DNA of 57,779 nucleotides from Gnetum montanum (Eukaryota > Streptophyta > Gnetopsida > Gnetales > Gnetaceae): the NCBI GenBank assembly GCA_015680685.1, contig MNCI01000193.1, positions 1 to 57,779 of the forward strand, read 5' to 3'. The notes beneath the pieces were generated by a model. The model ran no database searches. It saw only the letters and a list, made by a program, of their open reading frames with translations, and was not told the DNA's origin. Shown here piece by piece: positions 12,461 to 24,639 of the stretch (its first letter is position 1; every line of letters begins with the position of its first letter). Position numbers and translations under genes: made by a program.

Positions 12461-12994
12461 CTACATGCAATTACACATTGTGTCACTATATGCGATGCAT
12501 GGAACTTTCTTCTTCTCAATCTTTTCGAATGTATTTTCCTTTGATATTTCTAGGGAAAGATCACAGATTCCTAGGTGTGCATCGATGGTGCTTAGCCATG
12601 CCCTTCCCATTATGATTGGGAAGTCCCCCTTATCGTTGTTCACCTGAATCACTAGGAAGTCAGCTGGGTACGATCACCCACAAACAGTGGTGACAATGTC
12701 CTCCACTAGCCCTAATGGGATAGTGATGGATTGGTCGGCCAACTCTAAATGAATGTTAATCTTTTCTAGTAGAGGCAGTATCCAGGTGTTGTACATTTCT
12801 TGAGAAATCAAGTTGACACTAGAACCTAAATCCAAAAGAGCCTTCCACGGTTCATTTTCGGTGAGATATATCAAAGGACTCTCAGGATCAGAGAATTTCC
12901 TAGGAAGATGGCCAGCTTTTATCCAATTGGTGACGACATGAGTTAACATGGCCGTATGCATTGAGCATGGTTTTTGGGTTGAAGGGAGCTTCAA
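12461..12994 (-). pseudogene. Aspartic protease of element A (broken)
   Basis: The frame at 12674-12994 has ALLDLGSSVNLIS, the retroviral-type protease active site, where the usual third residue G/A-S pattern is kept. A frameshift near 12650 leads into FPIIMGRAWLST, which corresponds to the I-L-G-R-P strand near the protease C-terminus. It sits between gag and RT as expected for a gag-pol polyprotein that matures itself. Confidence 0.8.
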
Positions 12995-15485
12995 AGCTTT
13001 AAGTGATAGTGAGGCTGTTGAAGAATCGGCTACTTATGATTGTAAGGACTTAGTTAGACTATTGGTTCTAAAGAAAGGTCTTTTCTTCATGCGGTTGTCA
13101 GAACCAATAGTAGGTTGAGGGTTAACAACCCTTGTGACGTTACGTTGTTGTGGTTGGGTAAGAATTTCACCTTGCATAGCTGGAGCATGTGGTAATGGAA
13201 TTAAGGGTGGAAGAAGTGCAATTGGATGAGAAGGATGGTATGTTTGTAGAACCTCGCCCCTAGGAGAAGGAGTCCTATAATACTCATGGGCTTAGTAGTG
13301 AGGTTGAGGAGGGACGTGACTAGTAGAGTCACGTGGAGAGACTAGTTGCTGCATGTAATATCCATCCGGGTTAGGTTACTGGTAAGGATACTATTGCCTT
13401 GGTGATGGCATTCCCCATGATGGTGGGTATTGCCACTATTGATATTGCTTGATTGGTTATGGTGGAGTTCCACTTGGATAACACGTTAAGAGTTAGTGGA
13501 ACTATCTTGAATTACCTTGAGGATAAGGTAACCTTCAAGGTGTTTGCCTTTTGTTTAATCATGGGTTGAGTGCATACACCCCAGACTCCTGTAGATGTGA
13601 GATTATAGGGCAACATCCCTTAGGATGGTCATATTGGCATATCTCGCATCCACTATCATTGTCTGTATTCGAATCCATAACTTCTTTGATGATGGAAAAT
13701 TTTCCCTTACCCTTGTTACGTGCATGTTCAGTTTCTCTTTTTTTTTTCTTTTTTTTTACAATCACTACCTTGCTCTGTAGACTCCTCTACTATTTCAAAA
13801 ATGGTTTGGAATCTATCATCTAGGGAATCCCACATTTGATCTACCTTTGTCAATACTTCCGATGGTAAATTTTGGATAGGCAAGGTTTTCTTATTCACCA
13901 TCTCTTCAAGTGGTGACTCTTCTTCATCCTTACAGAATCTTACTCCCCTCTTTCGGAGGGAAGGATCTTAGTTATATTCCTCCACACTCTCTCTTTTCCT
14001 TAGCTCACCTTCTTCTTTAGCAACTTGCTCTAATAATCTTTGAACTTGATGGCTCCTAAGCTTAGATAGCCTCACTTGGGCATACATCCCAAGGGTTCTT
14101 TATGTTTCATGCCTAAGCCCATCTATGAGATGGCATAGTTGATCCCTCTATGAATAACCATGGCCAGGACAATGATGTAACAATGCATAATATCAGCCCA
14201 TGGCAATATCTAAGGGTTCATGTCCTCGTTTCTAGCCTTGAATTTTCTTTCGCAGATTGAACAGTTAGGAGTACATTTGGTACTTATCGTTAAATAACTC
14301 TAACATGGTACTCCACCTATGAATGGATTTTGGTTCTAAGGACCGGTACCACCTCTCTGCTTCTTTGACTACTATCCATGGAAACAACTTAATTTTTTGC
14401 CATTCACTTTCTATGTTTTGTAAGAAACATGCATCATGAAATTCTTGTAGATGATTTTGAGGATCAACATTGTATCCCCCTTCAAATCATGGGATATTGT
14501 TCAGGTCTAATCTCTTAATCCTACTATCCTTTTGGTTCCTTGTTGGGATTCTAATAGCCTCAGTTATGTCTAACATACTTTGAGTAGTGAGTAGCGGTTC
14601 ATTGTGATCATCCCATCTATGGCATCTATGATGCCTTTGTTGTTCCCTACTCTCCCTTCTTTCATGGTGTGTTTCTCTAGAGTGCCCTTGTCCCATTTCT
14701 CGATTGTTTCTTCTATGACTCTCATTTCGCTTACCCTTATCCTCATGGTCTTTTTCCTTATGACTGTGTCCAGATCTTGAAGGAGAGGGTGAAGGAGATG
14801 ATGAAGGTGAAGAAGAAGAAAGACTGTCATCATGTCAGTGCTTGCTTCCTTCTCTTTGGTGGTCACGGCCTCGATTGCAATTATGATCAGCATGTCCATC
14901 TTTGTCATGTGTTTGTATTTCTTTTATAGACCCTTTGTGTCTATCGGTACCAGAATCCAGGTTATGGATAGTTGAGTAAAATATTTTGATACACAACCCC
15001 TTGACCAAAGTCAACAAGAGGAACATCATTATGTGGGCGACTACCTAAGGTAGGTTTACCACCCTCATTTTTTCTTAGGACATGTGGGACATTTTGTGAA
15101 AACTTTCCCTTCATGGATTCATGGTGTCTCTCTTGTTGCAAATCCTTTTGATGTTGTGCCTTTGTGGATTGATACTCTCTCAAGTCATGATCATGCACAA
15201 CGTACTCTACCTGTAAGTGCTACATGCCAATTCGTGTGAGATCACAAAGAAGCATGCCCAGGATAGAGCGATTAGGAGGTAATACTATGTTACCTTCTAA
15301 GTCTTGGCAATGTAGTTTTTCTCTTGGTGGAGAATAAAGGTAAAGTTTGGTATATATTCATTGGGATGAACATATACCACACAAAACTGTTGAGGGACTG
15401 GCAGATTATCATGTGTACTATGCCTCTGATTATTCCCTGTATCAAACCTAAGCGGTGAAACACTTTTGTACAAAGAAGGAGACAT
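12995..15485 (-). pseudogene. gag of element A (broken)
   Basis: Fragments match the well-preserved gag of B (42122-43309). They run from a candidate start at 15485 (MSPSLYKSV), through DRHR-rich segments at 14487-14908 and the RKDSRIKRLDLNNIP piece that corresponds to B's RHLPRLNLNNF. At 13559-13765 comes CEICQYDHPKGCCP, parallel to B's CNICLYDHPKGQCP, a zinc-knuckle-like site before a proline-rich tail. The tail extends to about 12995, where protease begins. Multiple stops and frameshifts make it non-functional. Its product would have formed the particle shell and packaged RNA. Confidence 0.7.
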
Positions 15486-15604
15486 GATTGTCTATTCAAT
15501 GTGTAATGTATTATATATTATTATTTTTCTTTAACCAACCCTAAGGGTTCAAGCCAACGATGTGAAAGATTTCCTATGTTCTAGTTAGTGCACAAACAAT
15601 AAAG

Positions 15605-15622
15605 TCCTTGACAGTGGCGCCA
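15605..15622 (-). other. Primer binding site of element A (tRNA-Asp type)
   Basis: The minus strand reads TGGCGCCACTGTCAAGGA, two bases from the 5' LTR end. The first seven bases fit the TGGCGCC typical of plant elements primed by tRNA-Asp; the remainder has drifted. Confidence 0.75.
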
Positions 15623-15623
15623 A

Positions 15624-16381
15624 TGATGAGCAGCAAGGTATTCCTATGCTCAACCATACGAATACGAGCATACATGCATGATCTAGTTGAATTGCAAGGA
15701 CTAAGTTCTTATGCGCCTTGATGGAAGAAGAATGGGTTGGTTAATCGTTATCTTCCCAANNNNNNNNNNNNNNNNNNNNNNNNNNNNNNNNNNNNNNNNN
15801 NNNNNNNNNNNNNNNNNNNNNNNNNNNNNNNNNNNNNNNNNNNNNNNNCCGTTGTCACTTGCTGTACACATCCTAAATTAGTACAACATTACTAGGATTA
15901 CCAAACGCTAATCGTTACTGGATTACCAAGTGTTACACGCATGCTTGAAGTGATCGTACTATGTGTACTTACTTAGGAGGGTTGTAGGGTGAGAGGGAAT
16001 CATTAATTAACTAAGGAAAGCATTAGGTAAAAATAATTAACATTAATTAATCTATTCTGAATGCTACAAGGTTTATCACAAAGTTCATCTTTATTGCCGT
16101 ACACAAGGTGTGCTTAGGTACACAATGCTTGAATAAAGATCCGTTCACTTTATGACTCCTACTGTGGGCACGCAGAAATAATTCTAACTTTGAGAGGGAG
16201 AAAAGGCAAGGGCTTGGGTATGGGACTAAGACTAACTATGCAAACCAAGTGCACCAGCCTCTTATTTATAGGCAATGAGGCAGGATTTGATATCGGGTAT
16301 CCAACATTGCATGGCAAGCTCTGATATTGCAGACTTGATATCACAGATTCGATATCATGGCCCCAATATCACGGTTCATCA
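15624..16381 (-). repeat. 5' LTR of element A
   Basis: It runs TGATGAGCAG to TCATCA and matches the 3' LTR, with many transitions. A TATA box (TATAAATAAG on the minus strand) lies at 16270-16261. The GATATC-type palindromes at 16288-16372 include about 28 bases not present in the other LTR, so the two promoters differ in motif copy number. An assembly gap interrupts it. Confidence 0.9.
15760..15848. other. Assembly gap (89 N)
   Basis: The unknown run falls inside the 5' LTR of A. Aligning with the 3' LTR, the missing part corresponds to about 6732-6900, or roughly 169 bases, so the gap is probably undersized. Confidence 0.95.
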
Positions 16382-16386
16382 ATTAA

Positions 16387-16860
16387 ATACATTAAATGAC
16401 ATCTACATGGTATTTTTGTTAATCAAAGCTAAAACGATGTAACATAACAAAACAATAAGACACAATAGAGAAAAATAAAGTTAAAATGAAGTAAAATAAA
16501 GAAACACAAGATAAAGTAAGGTTGCAAGAAGGTAAACTAAGGCTAAAGAAGGTGGATTAAGGTGAAACAAGATAGAAAAAGGGCCAAATGATGCAAAAAA
16601 TATTAAATAAGGAATAAATGATGTAGAATGATGTCAAATGATGTTACAATGAGGTAAAATGAGGCTAAATGATAAATTATGTCCAAATGATGTAAAATGA
16701 TATTAAAAAAGGTTAAATGATGTCAAGATGATGTAAAAAAAGTAAATTAGGTTAAAAGAAGGTCAAATGAGCTTGGATAGAGTCAAAATGATATTAAATA
16801 ATAATAATTTATTATTTGGATTGGCATGTGATCAAAATATGTTATAAATTAGTAAAATAA
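16387..16860. repeat. Degenerate AAATGATGT repeats in D, left of the opposite-strand gene
   Basis: From about 16540 to 16800 the word AAATGATGT or close variants recurs every 10-30 bases (for example GAATGATGTCAAATGATG near 16627). The reverse complement of this word (ACATCATTT) is the core of the repeats at 23330-23815, on the other side of the D opposite-strand gene. No coding potential is seen. Confidence 0.6.
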
Positions 16861-16879
16861 TAGGTTTTTATGTTACATA

Positions 16880-18345
16880 AGTTGAAAAAAGCTAAGTATT
16901 TCCATTTACAGTGTGTGGGAGGTAGTAGGACAACATGCAAGCATTATGGATTATATCCATAGCATGTGGGACTTAGGTTGTTAGTGTATGATCACTCTGG
17001 GCCATATGCTTATCATATGGAACCCATTCTAGCAATTTGTGGGTATCTTGGATCATATCCTCAATGTGTGAGACCTAATGGAGTAGCATGTGAGCACCTG
17101 GGAACATATCCATAGCATGTGTGACCTGGGTGGGTAGCTTGTGAGGAATGTTGAATAAGTCTATAGCTTGTTTGGCTTGGTATGTTAGCATATGGGTAGT
17201 ATGGGATAAATCGATAGCTTGTTTAATCATCTCGGGTAGTGAATAACAAATATTGATCATGTCAATGGATAGTTTATGTCTTATACACTACCCCATATGT
17301 TGGTGCAATGTATGGGCAAGTTCATAGCTATTTGGACCATTTCGGGGTAGCATACAGACAACATTAGCTTAGTCGATATCTTGCTTATATCTCACACATT
17401 TCCACATACATTGATTTAATGTATGGAAATAAAGGTACCTTGGGTAGAGAGCTATGGGGCCCATATGTCAGCATATGGCACTGATCTCAGCAGCATATGA
17501 GCCATGAACTTAAGTTTGACTACATATGGAAGCTTATTTCCTTGTCGATTTCCCTTGTCTAGCATGTAAGGCATTAGGTGGTTTGGTTCTAGGGTTGTGG
17601 GACCCACCTGTTAGCTTGTTTGGACTAGTTTGATAGTGTATGGGATCCCAGATGTCAATCTCATGCTAATATACTATGTATGAAGTTAATTTCATAGTCA
17701 ATTTTCCTCCCATAGCATATGAGACAATTGGTTGAAGTTTTTAGGCTTTGTGGAGCCAACTAGGTAGCATATGAGAGCTAGATTGGCAACATGTGGGGTA
17801 AGGAAAATTAATTTAACTAGATATGTCAGTGTGTGAGATTAATTTCCTAAATAATTTTCCATTCCTAGCATGTGGAATTCTATGTGTTTTTGCTCATGGC
17901 TTTTGGGACCCATCTAATACTAAAATATATTGTATTGACAATGTGGGAGTCCTAGAAACCCAAAATCTTGATCAAAATATAGTTTATAAACTTAATTTCC
18001 TTCTCTATTTTCCTTCCTCAACATGTGAACTAGTGTGTGAACCTTTGGTATTTTTGGCCATGTTATGTGGGGTCCACACATTACAAAAATTGACTATACT
18101 TATAGCATTTGAATTAGAAAGATAAAATCTTCCACTAGAAGCTAGCATATGGATCTAATTTCACTTTTAATTTCATGTCCACAACATGTGGAGGATAGTT
18201 CTTGGCATATAAGGGAAGATATGCACAACACATATGAGCTAGGAGGGATATTTGAGCACATAAACCTAGCTTATGAGCTTAATTTGCCTCTTAATTTCCC
18301 TTGCCTAGCTTCTAAGAACTAGGCTTAGGGTTATAAATTGATTTT
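16880..18345 (+). promoter_or_regulatory. CATATG-repeat promoter region of the D opposite-strand gene
   Basis: About 1.4 kb contains many copies of TAGCATATG/TAGCATGTG followed by GRGCC or GGGACC (for example near 16955, 17110, 17475, 17502, 17720, 17768). It ends at a TATA box (TATAAAT, 18332-18338) about 140 bases before a candidate ATG at 18470. The same TAGCATATGAGCC word stands upstream of the TATA box in D's LTR (1678-1690). It is much longer than the matching interval in E (about 52520-52745). Confidence 0.55.
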
Positions 18346-18469
18346 CAAAGCATATTTAAGCTAATCTTGGCTACTTCTACCTACTATGCTTAGTGTGTTA
18401 GAAAAAGCCTAGGGATTTTGAGCCTCTCTTTGCAGTAGTTAGAGGTGGAACTATTTCAATTTGACAACC

Positions 18470-20640
18470 ATGGTGAAGAAAAACATATTGATAAGTTGAA
18501 ACCTAGGATTGGAAGAGGTAGATGAGGTTGTAAGGATTGTATAAAGGCTTCCAAATTCATCCATAGATGAAGGATATTTGTCAATTACTACTAGGTACCA
18601 ATTTTTCGTTATTTTCTCTAGTTGTTTGGCCAAATTGTAGAAACATTTTTCCACTTCTAGGCCTATTTTTGTGGATATATTTTGCGTTTAGACTAAATTG
18701 AATCTAGGATTTAGGTTTTTTGATTGTCTTGAGGATGAAATTTAGAATTTTTTGGTGAATATTTGGGTTTTTACCAAACACATGTGCAACATTAATGTCT
18801 TATTTTTGCCTCTTTTTGTGAAATTTTGATGTTTTTTCTAGCTTATATGTGGGGAGATTTCTAAGTCTCGATGGCATGGAATTGTTGTTTGAGGCTTTTT
18901 GATCATCCTAGAGGTGGAATTGGATTTTTTAACATTTTTTTGGAAAATATTTAAGTTTTTCTTTATCGAGTATATAGCGTTCTAGCTATTGGCATTATTT
19001 TCTAAGGTTTTGGATTTTTCTATGGCTAAAGTAGCAGTGTTGATAGGGTTTTTACCACATATGGTTAGTGTCTTAGATCTCTAGGAAGGATAGATGTAGT
19101 GTAGAAGGGTTTTGGGTGACTTTTGGAATTTTTAGAATTTTTTTCAAGGTTTCTTTTGTAGTTAATCAAGTGTAAACTAGGGTTTTTTTGGCTAAATTTT
19201 GTAAAAAGTTGGATTTTTTTGGCACTTGTAAGTGTAGTCTATTGATGAATCTAGGTTATTTTGGTCATGTTTCACTGCATATATGGTTGAAAATAATTTT
19301 TAAATTTTTTTTCTAGATTTTTCCCAACCCTATGAACGTGCATTGGTCAATTTGTGGTTGGGATGTGAAATTTTAAATTTATTATAGCCTTCGTTGACAA
19401 CATTTGGATGCTTGGGGCTTGGATTTGTGCAATGTGGATTTTTCCTAGTTCTATTTTTAGCATGCAAGTGCTCAAGCTTTGTAAGAGTAGTGTATGGAAC
19501 TCTTGGATTGATGTGATAGTGTATGAGGCACTTGGGGATTTTTTTCCTAAGGAAGAATTACAACATATGGGCTTGTAGAGTTAGAAAATTTTAGATTTTT
19601 GCATCATCCTCTTACATTCTTAGCATTTTACATTGTATGAGCTCTTTGACAATTAGTTTTAGGAATTTTCCACTAACCAAACTCTAGCATTGTTAATCTT
19701 GACCATGAGTTTTTGTAGAAACTTGATTTTATGTTGATTGTTTGTAGAGATGCCTGTTTGATACTTTGTATGTCAACTGTTTGACAAAATATCAAACTTG
19801 GTTCCCCCAAGTATCTATTGTCTTGTTTTCCAGTCAAATAGTTGTCAAAATGTCAAATATAATTTCTTTTATGTCATACACTTGTCAAAATGTCAAATTT
19901 AAGTTTTTGTTATGTCATGGTAATATGTGTAAGAGCTTAATTTTGATGCATACTATAATGGTAATTGCATTAATGAACTTGTTTATTTTTTATTTTTTCT
20001 TATTTTCATGTCAACGTTGGTATTGTTAAGGTTATTTTTCTTAATTTTGTTTGTTTTTTAGTTTTTGAATATTTTAAGATCTTATGGCTATATATTTTGG
20101 CTATGTGGAGGGCTCTACTAAAACCAATTTTGATCATTGTGGAGTTGGTAGGAATTCTATGCTATATAGGATTAGCTACTTAAAATAGTGTAATACCTGA
20201 AATGACACTTAATAAATGCATTCATGCATGGTTTAGGCTTGATGCTAGCGAGTTTTTTCTTTATTTATTACATCATTTCAATGTGATAATGTGGTCACAC
20301 TTGGTCGAGGATGTTGCAGTTGTAATTACGGAAACTCTTGTGGTAGGATCCTCTAATTACATCTTGAAGTATATGGTGGATGATCTTGAAACCTAGATAG
20401 AAATAAAGCACAATGGAGATTTTTACTTCATAGGAGTTTAACAGTTGTCAAACATCTAGGAGATGTCAATGTATTCCCGATTCAATGCAAACAACACCTA
20501 GACACTAGATTATAGACTAAACACTCTATTTTGAAATCCTCTTGGAACCAATTACTTACTAGAAGCATAAGCCTTGTTTTAGTTTGACATATTTTTGTTT
20601 TGGATTTAAGGATGTTTTTTTGATTGTTTTCATATTTTGG
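18470..20640 (+). pseudogene. 5' part of the D opposite-strand gene (exons not resolved)
   Basis: The interval lies between the TATA box at 18332 and the clearly homologous exons from 21093. A candidate start ATG (MVKKN) is at 18470, spaced from the TATA box as in E (52748 to 52905), but reading soon meets a stop. T-rich, G/T-rich sequence fills 18600-20600, as expected of long plant introns. I could not assign exons. Short open frames here, such as 19766-20029, look random. Confidence 0.3.
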
Positions 20641-23235
20641 TTTTATAGGTTTAAGATGCATGGTGAAGGATTGGTGAAAAATGATCAAATCATGTCTGTA
20701 GCCTTTACAACCTTGGAGGAATTTAGGCAAGGTGATATTATAAGAGTGTAAAAGCTCAATCAAATCAACATAGAGTTTTCCTAGTATCAAATGTGATATT
20801 CTCATGTGTACGAGTGGTGTGTGGCCACCAAACATGCACATAAATTTTGGACTCTCAAAGATTTAGGAGCCCATATGTAAGTTCAACCTATAGTTCCATC
20901 TTTGCCCAAATCTAGTAAATGAAAATTGTTTAAGTTTCGCTAACATTTTTAACATTTTTGTTTTTGTTTTCAGCTTCATGGTTTTTATGATTTTTAGTTT
21001 TCTAACTTTTCAGTTTTTATAGCTTCACTAGTGTAGTATAGGCTACATTAGTTATTTATGGTTTAATAGGCTAATATGATAACTATGTTGTGTACAGATT
21101 TCATGCACAAATCTACAATCATCGTGGTCACTTTTGGTCATTCTAAGAAGAAGATTCTCCTGAAGTGGGGTGAAGTAGATAGAGCATTGGAATGGTTATC
21201 AAACAAGGCCATAGGAATATCCAATAGAGGATCACTAATGTAGGCTTATTTGACTTGTTTACATTTCATAGTCCATCTTTTCACAGGACGAGATGTTAAA
21301 TGTTATTGATTTATTCGATGAGGAAGTCATCACATTCTTTACTCATGTCCATGGTTTTCCTATCTTCATGAATATTAATAAGAATATGTTTACCAATCTT
21401 TTTCGTATACTTTCTAGTCATGTTAAGGTAGCCATTAGAGTAGGGAAATATGTTGGTAGTACAGAGGATATGGAGGCTTGGCTTAAATTACCTTTTGGTG
21501 CAATATTGTCATTCAATAAGTGTGACATTGAAGAGGTGAATGAGTTATACCTTATTTTTTTCTAGAGCCTTTCCCATGCTATTGTTAGAAAAGAAAACCA
21601 TAGGAGTTCAGTAAGCTTGGTGTATGAAAAGGTGTTGAATGATGGTACTAGGTTTGATTGGGCTAATTTTCTAGTTTTTTGTCTAAGGGGTGAAGTACAA
21701 AAACTCTATAAGAGCCTTGACTCTATATATCATGTGAATTTTATGTTTTTTTGATGCATATCTCAGAAGGTTTGCAAAGTTCTTGGTGATCAAGAAAGAT
21801 GGAAAATGGGTAGCATGTGATGTTTTCTAACTTCCCAATCCTTGTGCTAAGCACATGCTAATTCAATGTGTGTCCAAGGTCCACCCATAGAGGATGTGGG
21901 AGAGTCACTATTTGTTACCACTAAGAATGTTAGTGGTTTATGTGGTTATTTACTTGACAGCATGGGGATTGAGCCTCATGCTACATGTGGTAAAGCAAAA
22001 AGGATAAAAAGGTCATGCACAATAGTAGAAGGTGTTGCTAGAGAAAAGATAAAGAGGTTACAAATTAAAGAAAATATCATAGTTCTTAACTGACAAGCAC
22101 CCAGGAACCTAGTGATCAAGCTTAACAAGGCTACTTAAGCTTTTGATGGTATGTATATAGTTTTTAATTTTAACATTTTTATTATACTTTGTGTATGAAA
22201 AATGTTTACTAATTTATTTTATTTTATTTACCTTTGTTATTGTTGTGAGGAAGAAACATAAATTGGCTAGTAAGGTTGCTATAGACAAGGAGCAACACAC
22301 AAAGAAGAAGAGGAAAGGATGTCCAAGAAAGCATAAGATATCTTGGATTTCATCTTAGGTGATTTTTCTTTAGAAGGCAACTCTTTGATGGACTTATCTC
22401 ATGATATTCCTAACAAATTTTGATGTTATTTATTCTGTTATTTATTTACTTTTTTGTTTTAATTTTTGTGTGTGTATATATATATTTTTGTAAATGATAT
22501 TGATTGCTATGGCTACTGGAGGGCACGAGCCTCCTTTGAAAATATCCACATTCACATATGACTTTAAACCTTGGATAGAGGCAATAGATAAGATTAAGTT
22601 TATGGAGGGAATGATGAATGCCATGGTCCTGGTTTCCTTGGTAAGAAAAATTAAAATATTTTTATTTTTCATTTTTTGGTTTTTATATTTTTATTTTCAT
22701 GTTTTATGGCTTCAGTGTTTTCTAGTTTTAATTGGTTTTAAATATTTTTATGTTTTTAATGATTTTTTTAGTTATTGTGTGGTAGTTTCCAAGGTAAAAT
22801 GGAACCCTTCATAAGACTTTGCATTCAATGAATTTCCTAAATTGCCTCCTAATGTGGAAAATGTTCCATAGAGATTTTGTACGAAGGGCTTACAAAATAT
22901 GCTACATTTGGTGCGGAAACATTTTGGAAGTTCCAATGTGCAAATGAGTTCTTGTGGGAACAGGTCATAGCATTGGAAGAACAAAACAAACAACTAGTAG
23001 ATGAAAATAAAAGCCTAAAAGATCATAAGAAGTTCATAGAGGCTCATGTGACCAATAGGGATTCTTTGCTTATGAAAGAGATTGAGTGGTCCTATTATTG
23101 GAATTCCATGCAAGGGAAGGTTGCTCTTGCCAGGAGCAACCCTTAGAGGACATGTAGTTGGAGATGATGGTTTGCAAGATAAAGGAGCAATGCCCCACAT
23201 CATTAGAAGTGTCATTTTTCTTATTGGTATTTCAT
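20641..23235 (+). pseudogene. D opposite-strand gene: PMD/transposon-like domain plus coiled coil (decayed)
   Basis: Several stretches align with the E gene at 52905-57024. TFGHSKKKILLKWGEVDRAL (about 21140) matches E exon 4. VIDLFDEEVITFFTHVHG (21293 on) and NDGTRFDWANF (about 21640) match exon 5, as do QGPPIEDVGESL and AREKIKRL (21866-22093). IDKIKFMEGMMNAM (about 22600) matches exon 7. YEGLTKYATFGAETFW with a long E/K/Q-rich coil (22877-23146) matches exon 8. An intron with GT...AG ends (about 21239 to 21288) separates two of them. Stops and shifts show it is dead. It lies on the strand opposite to pol. Confidence 0.7.
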
Positions 23236-23239
23236 GTCA

Positions 23240-23820
23240 ATTATACATTCAATGTCTAATGTCAACTCTTCAATGGAATGACTCTTCAATGTCTAGCATC
23301 ATTTTTTCTCTTGATGTCTCATGTTAATCCTACATTTGACATCCGACATCAACTCTTCAACATAACGGCTCTTCAATGTTTAACGTCATTTTCCTTATAA
23401 CATCTTGCATATGATATATGGCATCAGCTCGTACGTCAATCTTGCCTTCAACATTTAGCATTAAATCATTTCAAAGGATGATGTCATTTCCACTTCAACA
23501 TGTGACATCATTTTTACTTCAATGTGCTACATTATTTTCTAATTTCAATACGTGACATCATTTCTACTTTTAACATCCAACATTTAGTTTTACCTTCAAC
23601 GACCTATACCATTTTTGATTTAACATCTAATCTCATTTCTACTTTCCACATCAACAACATTTCCAATTTCAATGTCTAACATTTGTTTTTATTTTTAACA
23701 TCCAACATCATTCCTAATTTCAATGTGCAACATCATTTCTAATTTTAATGTCCAATATGATTTCTACCTTCAACATCCAACGTTATTCCTGATTTCAACA
23801 TTTGGGATTTTTGAACATAA
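23240..23820. repeat. Degenerate tandem repeats downstream of the D opposite-strand gene
   Basis: Units of roughly 25 bases, close to TTCAACATCCAACATCATTT, repeat with heavy drift from about 23320 to 23815. They occupy the place where E has its 57220-57420 repeats. Their ACATCATTT core is the reverse complement of the AAATGATGT repeats at 16540-16800. Confidence 0.6.
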
Positions 23821-23873
23821 AACAACCATGATATGCTTAGTGTGAGGAGAGTGTATTATTTTTGTAGAAAGAT

Positions 23874-24569
23874 TGTTAGTGCCAAAGTTGAAATGATAGA
23901 TTTCTTTCTCCTAAAAAATTGATAATAGCTATAGCTACTTCTCCCATGCTTCTCAAGCTCTGTATCTTGGACATATCAGCAATAGCTCTAAAAATGGCTA
24001 TAGCTTCACTTTTCACACTGCTTTGAGAAATTAGAAATGGGTTGAAGAATAATAAAAAATGGCTACAAAAATTGAAGATCTTAGTCTCTAACTTGTCTAT
24101 ATTGGTCTTTAGTGCCTTTGTGCTAAAACTAGAATTTCTCCCTTGTCTATTCTCCTCTTCTTCTCGATTTCTCTATTTTTATCCTTTGTACAAGCTTTTT
24201 TTTCTTTTTCTCAAAAAGCTCAACAATCTCTATGTTATGGAAGCTAACTCCAATGACATGAGCTTAGTGGTTGCGTAGAATCTAGGATTGTAAGAGAAGC
24301 TCTATAATTTTTTTGACTAATAAAATTGCTTTGTCCCTCATAAACTAGGAAGAGCTTTTTGGTGGATGTAGGCTGATCATTCTAGTAGCTGAACCGCCTT
24401 TAAAAGCTTTGTATTTATGTACTCTTTCTTGAATAGTTGTTCTATTTTTTATATTAAGTGTTTTTGGAGATTTATGTTGGTCTTTCTACTAGTCTCCAAG
24501 TAGCACAAATTTTTGAAATGTCCTAATTCACCCCCTCTTAGTTCCCTTAGCTTAGTTTGGGAAATAGCA
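23874..24569 (+). repeat. 5' LTR of element F (left end uncertain)
   Basis: The right end (AGCA, 24569) lies just before the primer site and is preceded by AATTCACCCCCTCTTAG, a sequence common near the end of plant copia LTRs. The left end is set at TGTTAGTGCC (23874) because it has the usual TGTT start. AAGAT before it is the candidate target duplication. AGCTATAGC words near 23930-24010 form a small palindrome cluster. Confidence 0.5.
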
Positions 24570-24571
24570 AT

Positions 24572-24584
24572 TGATATTAGAGCC
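24572..24584 (+). other. Primer binding site of element F (tRNA-Met type)
   Basis: TTGATATTAGAGCC differs from the TGGTATCAGAGCC initiator-Met site by transitions and stands two bases after the LTR. Confidence 0.75.
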
Positions 24585-24639
24585 TATTCAACATATTTTG
24601 ACTTAATAGTCTATGTTGCATTTGATTATTTTTTGGGTG

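Larger units (their letters stand above)
6596..16381 (-). mobile_element. Element A: Athila-like Ty3/gypsy element with gag-pol, complete ends
   Basis: Two similar LTRs (6596-7405 and 15624-16381) flank a minus-strand body. The perfect target duplication ATTAA stands at 6591-6595 and 16382-16386. The order on the minus strand is 5' LTR, primer binding site, gag, protease, reverse transcriptase, RNase H, integrase, a non-coding stretch, polypurine tract and 3' LTR. It is inserted in element D. Against C it lacks the extra gene and internal promoter between integrase and the 3' LTR. Stops and frameshifts are scattered through all domains, so it is now inactive, although several key residues survive. 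Confidence 0.9.
1041..23873 (-). mobile_element. Element D: old Tat/Ogre-like Ty3/gypsy element, interrupted by A
   Basis: Segments 1041-6595 and 16382-about 23873 form one element read on the minus strand. The order in plus coordinates is 3' LTR, polypurine-tract complement, tandem-repeat 3' region, integrase, RNase H, reverse transcriptase, then an opposite-strand gene and its flanking repeats. Element E has the same order and matching protein segments, which fixes the model. Its gag-protease region and 5' LTR are absent; copia element F begins where they should follow, so D was probably split by F. All coding parts carry many stops and frameshifts, and CpG is strongly depleted, consistent with an old, methylated insertion. 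Confidence 0.75.

Noticed and set aside
15605-15622. Possible tRNA gene, because of similarity to tRNA-Asp
   Set aside because: Only the 18 bases complementary to the tRNA 3' end are present, next to the LTR, so this is a primer site. The B and F sites are the same kind of feature.
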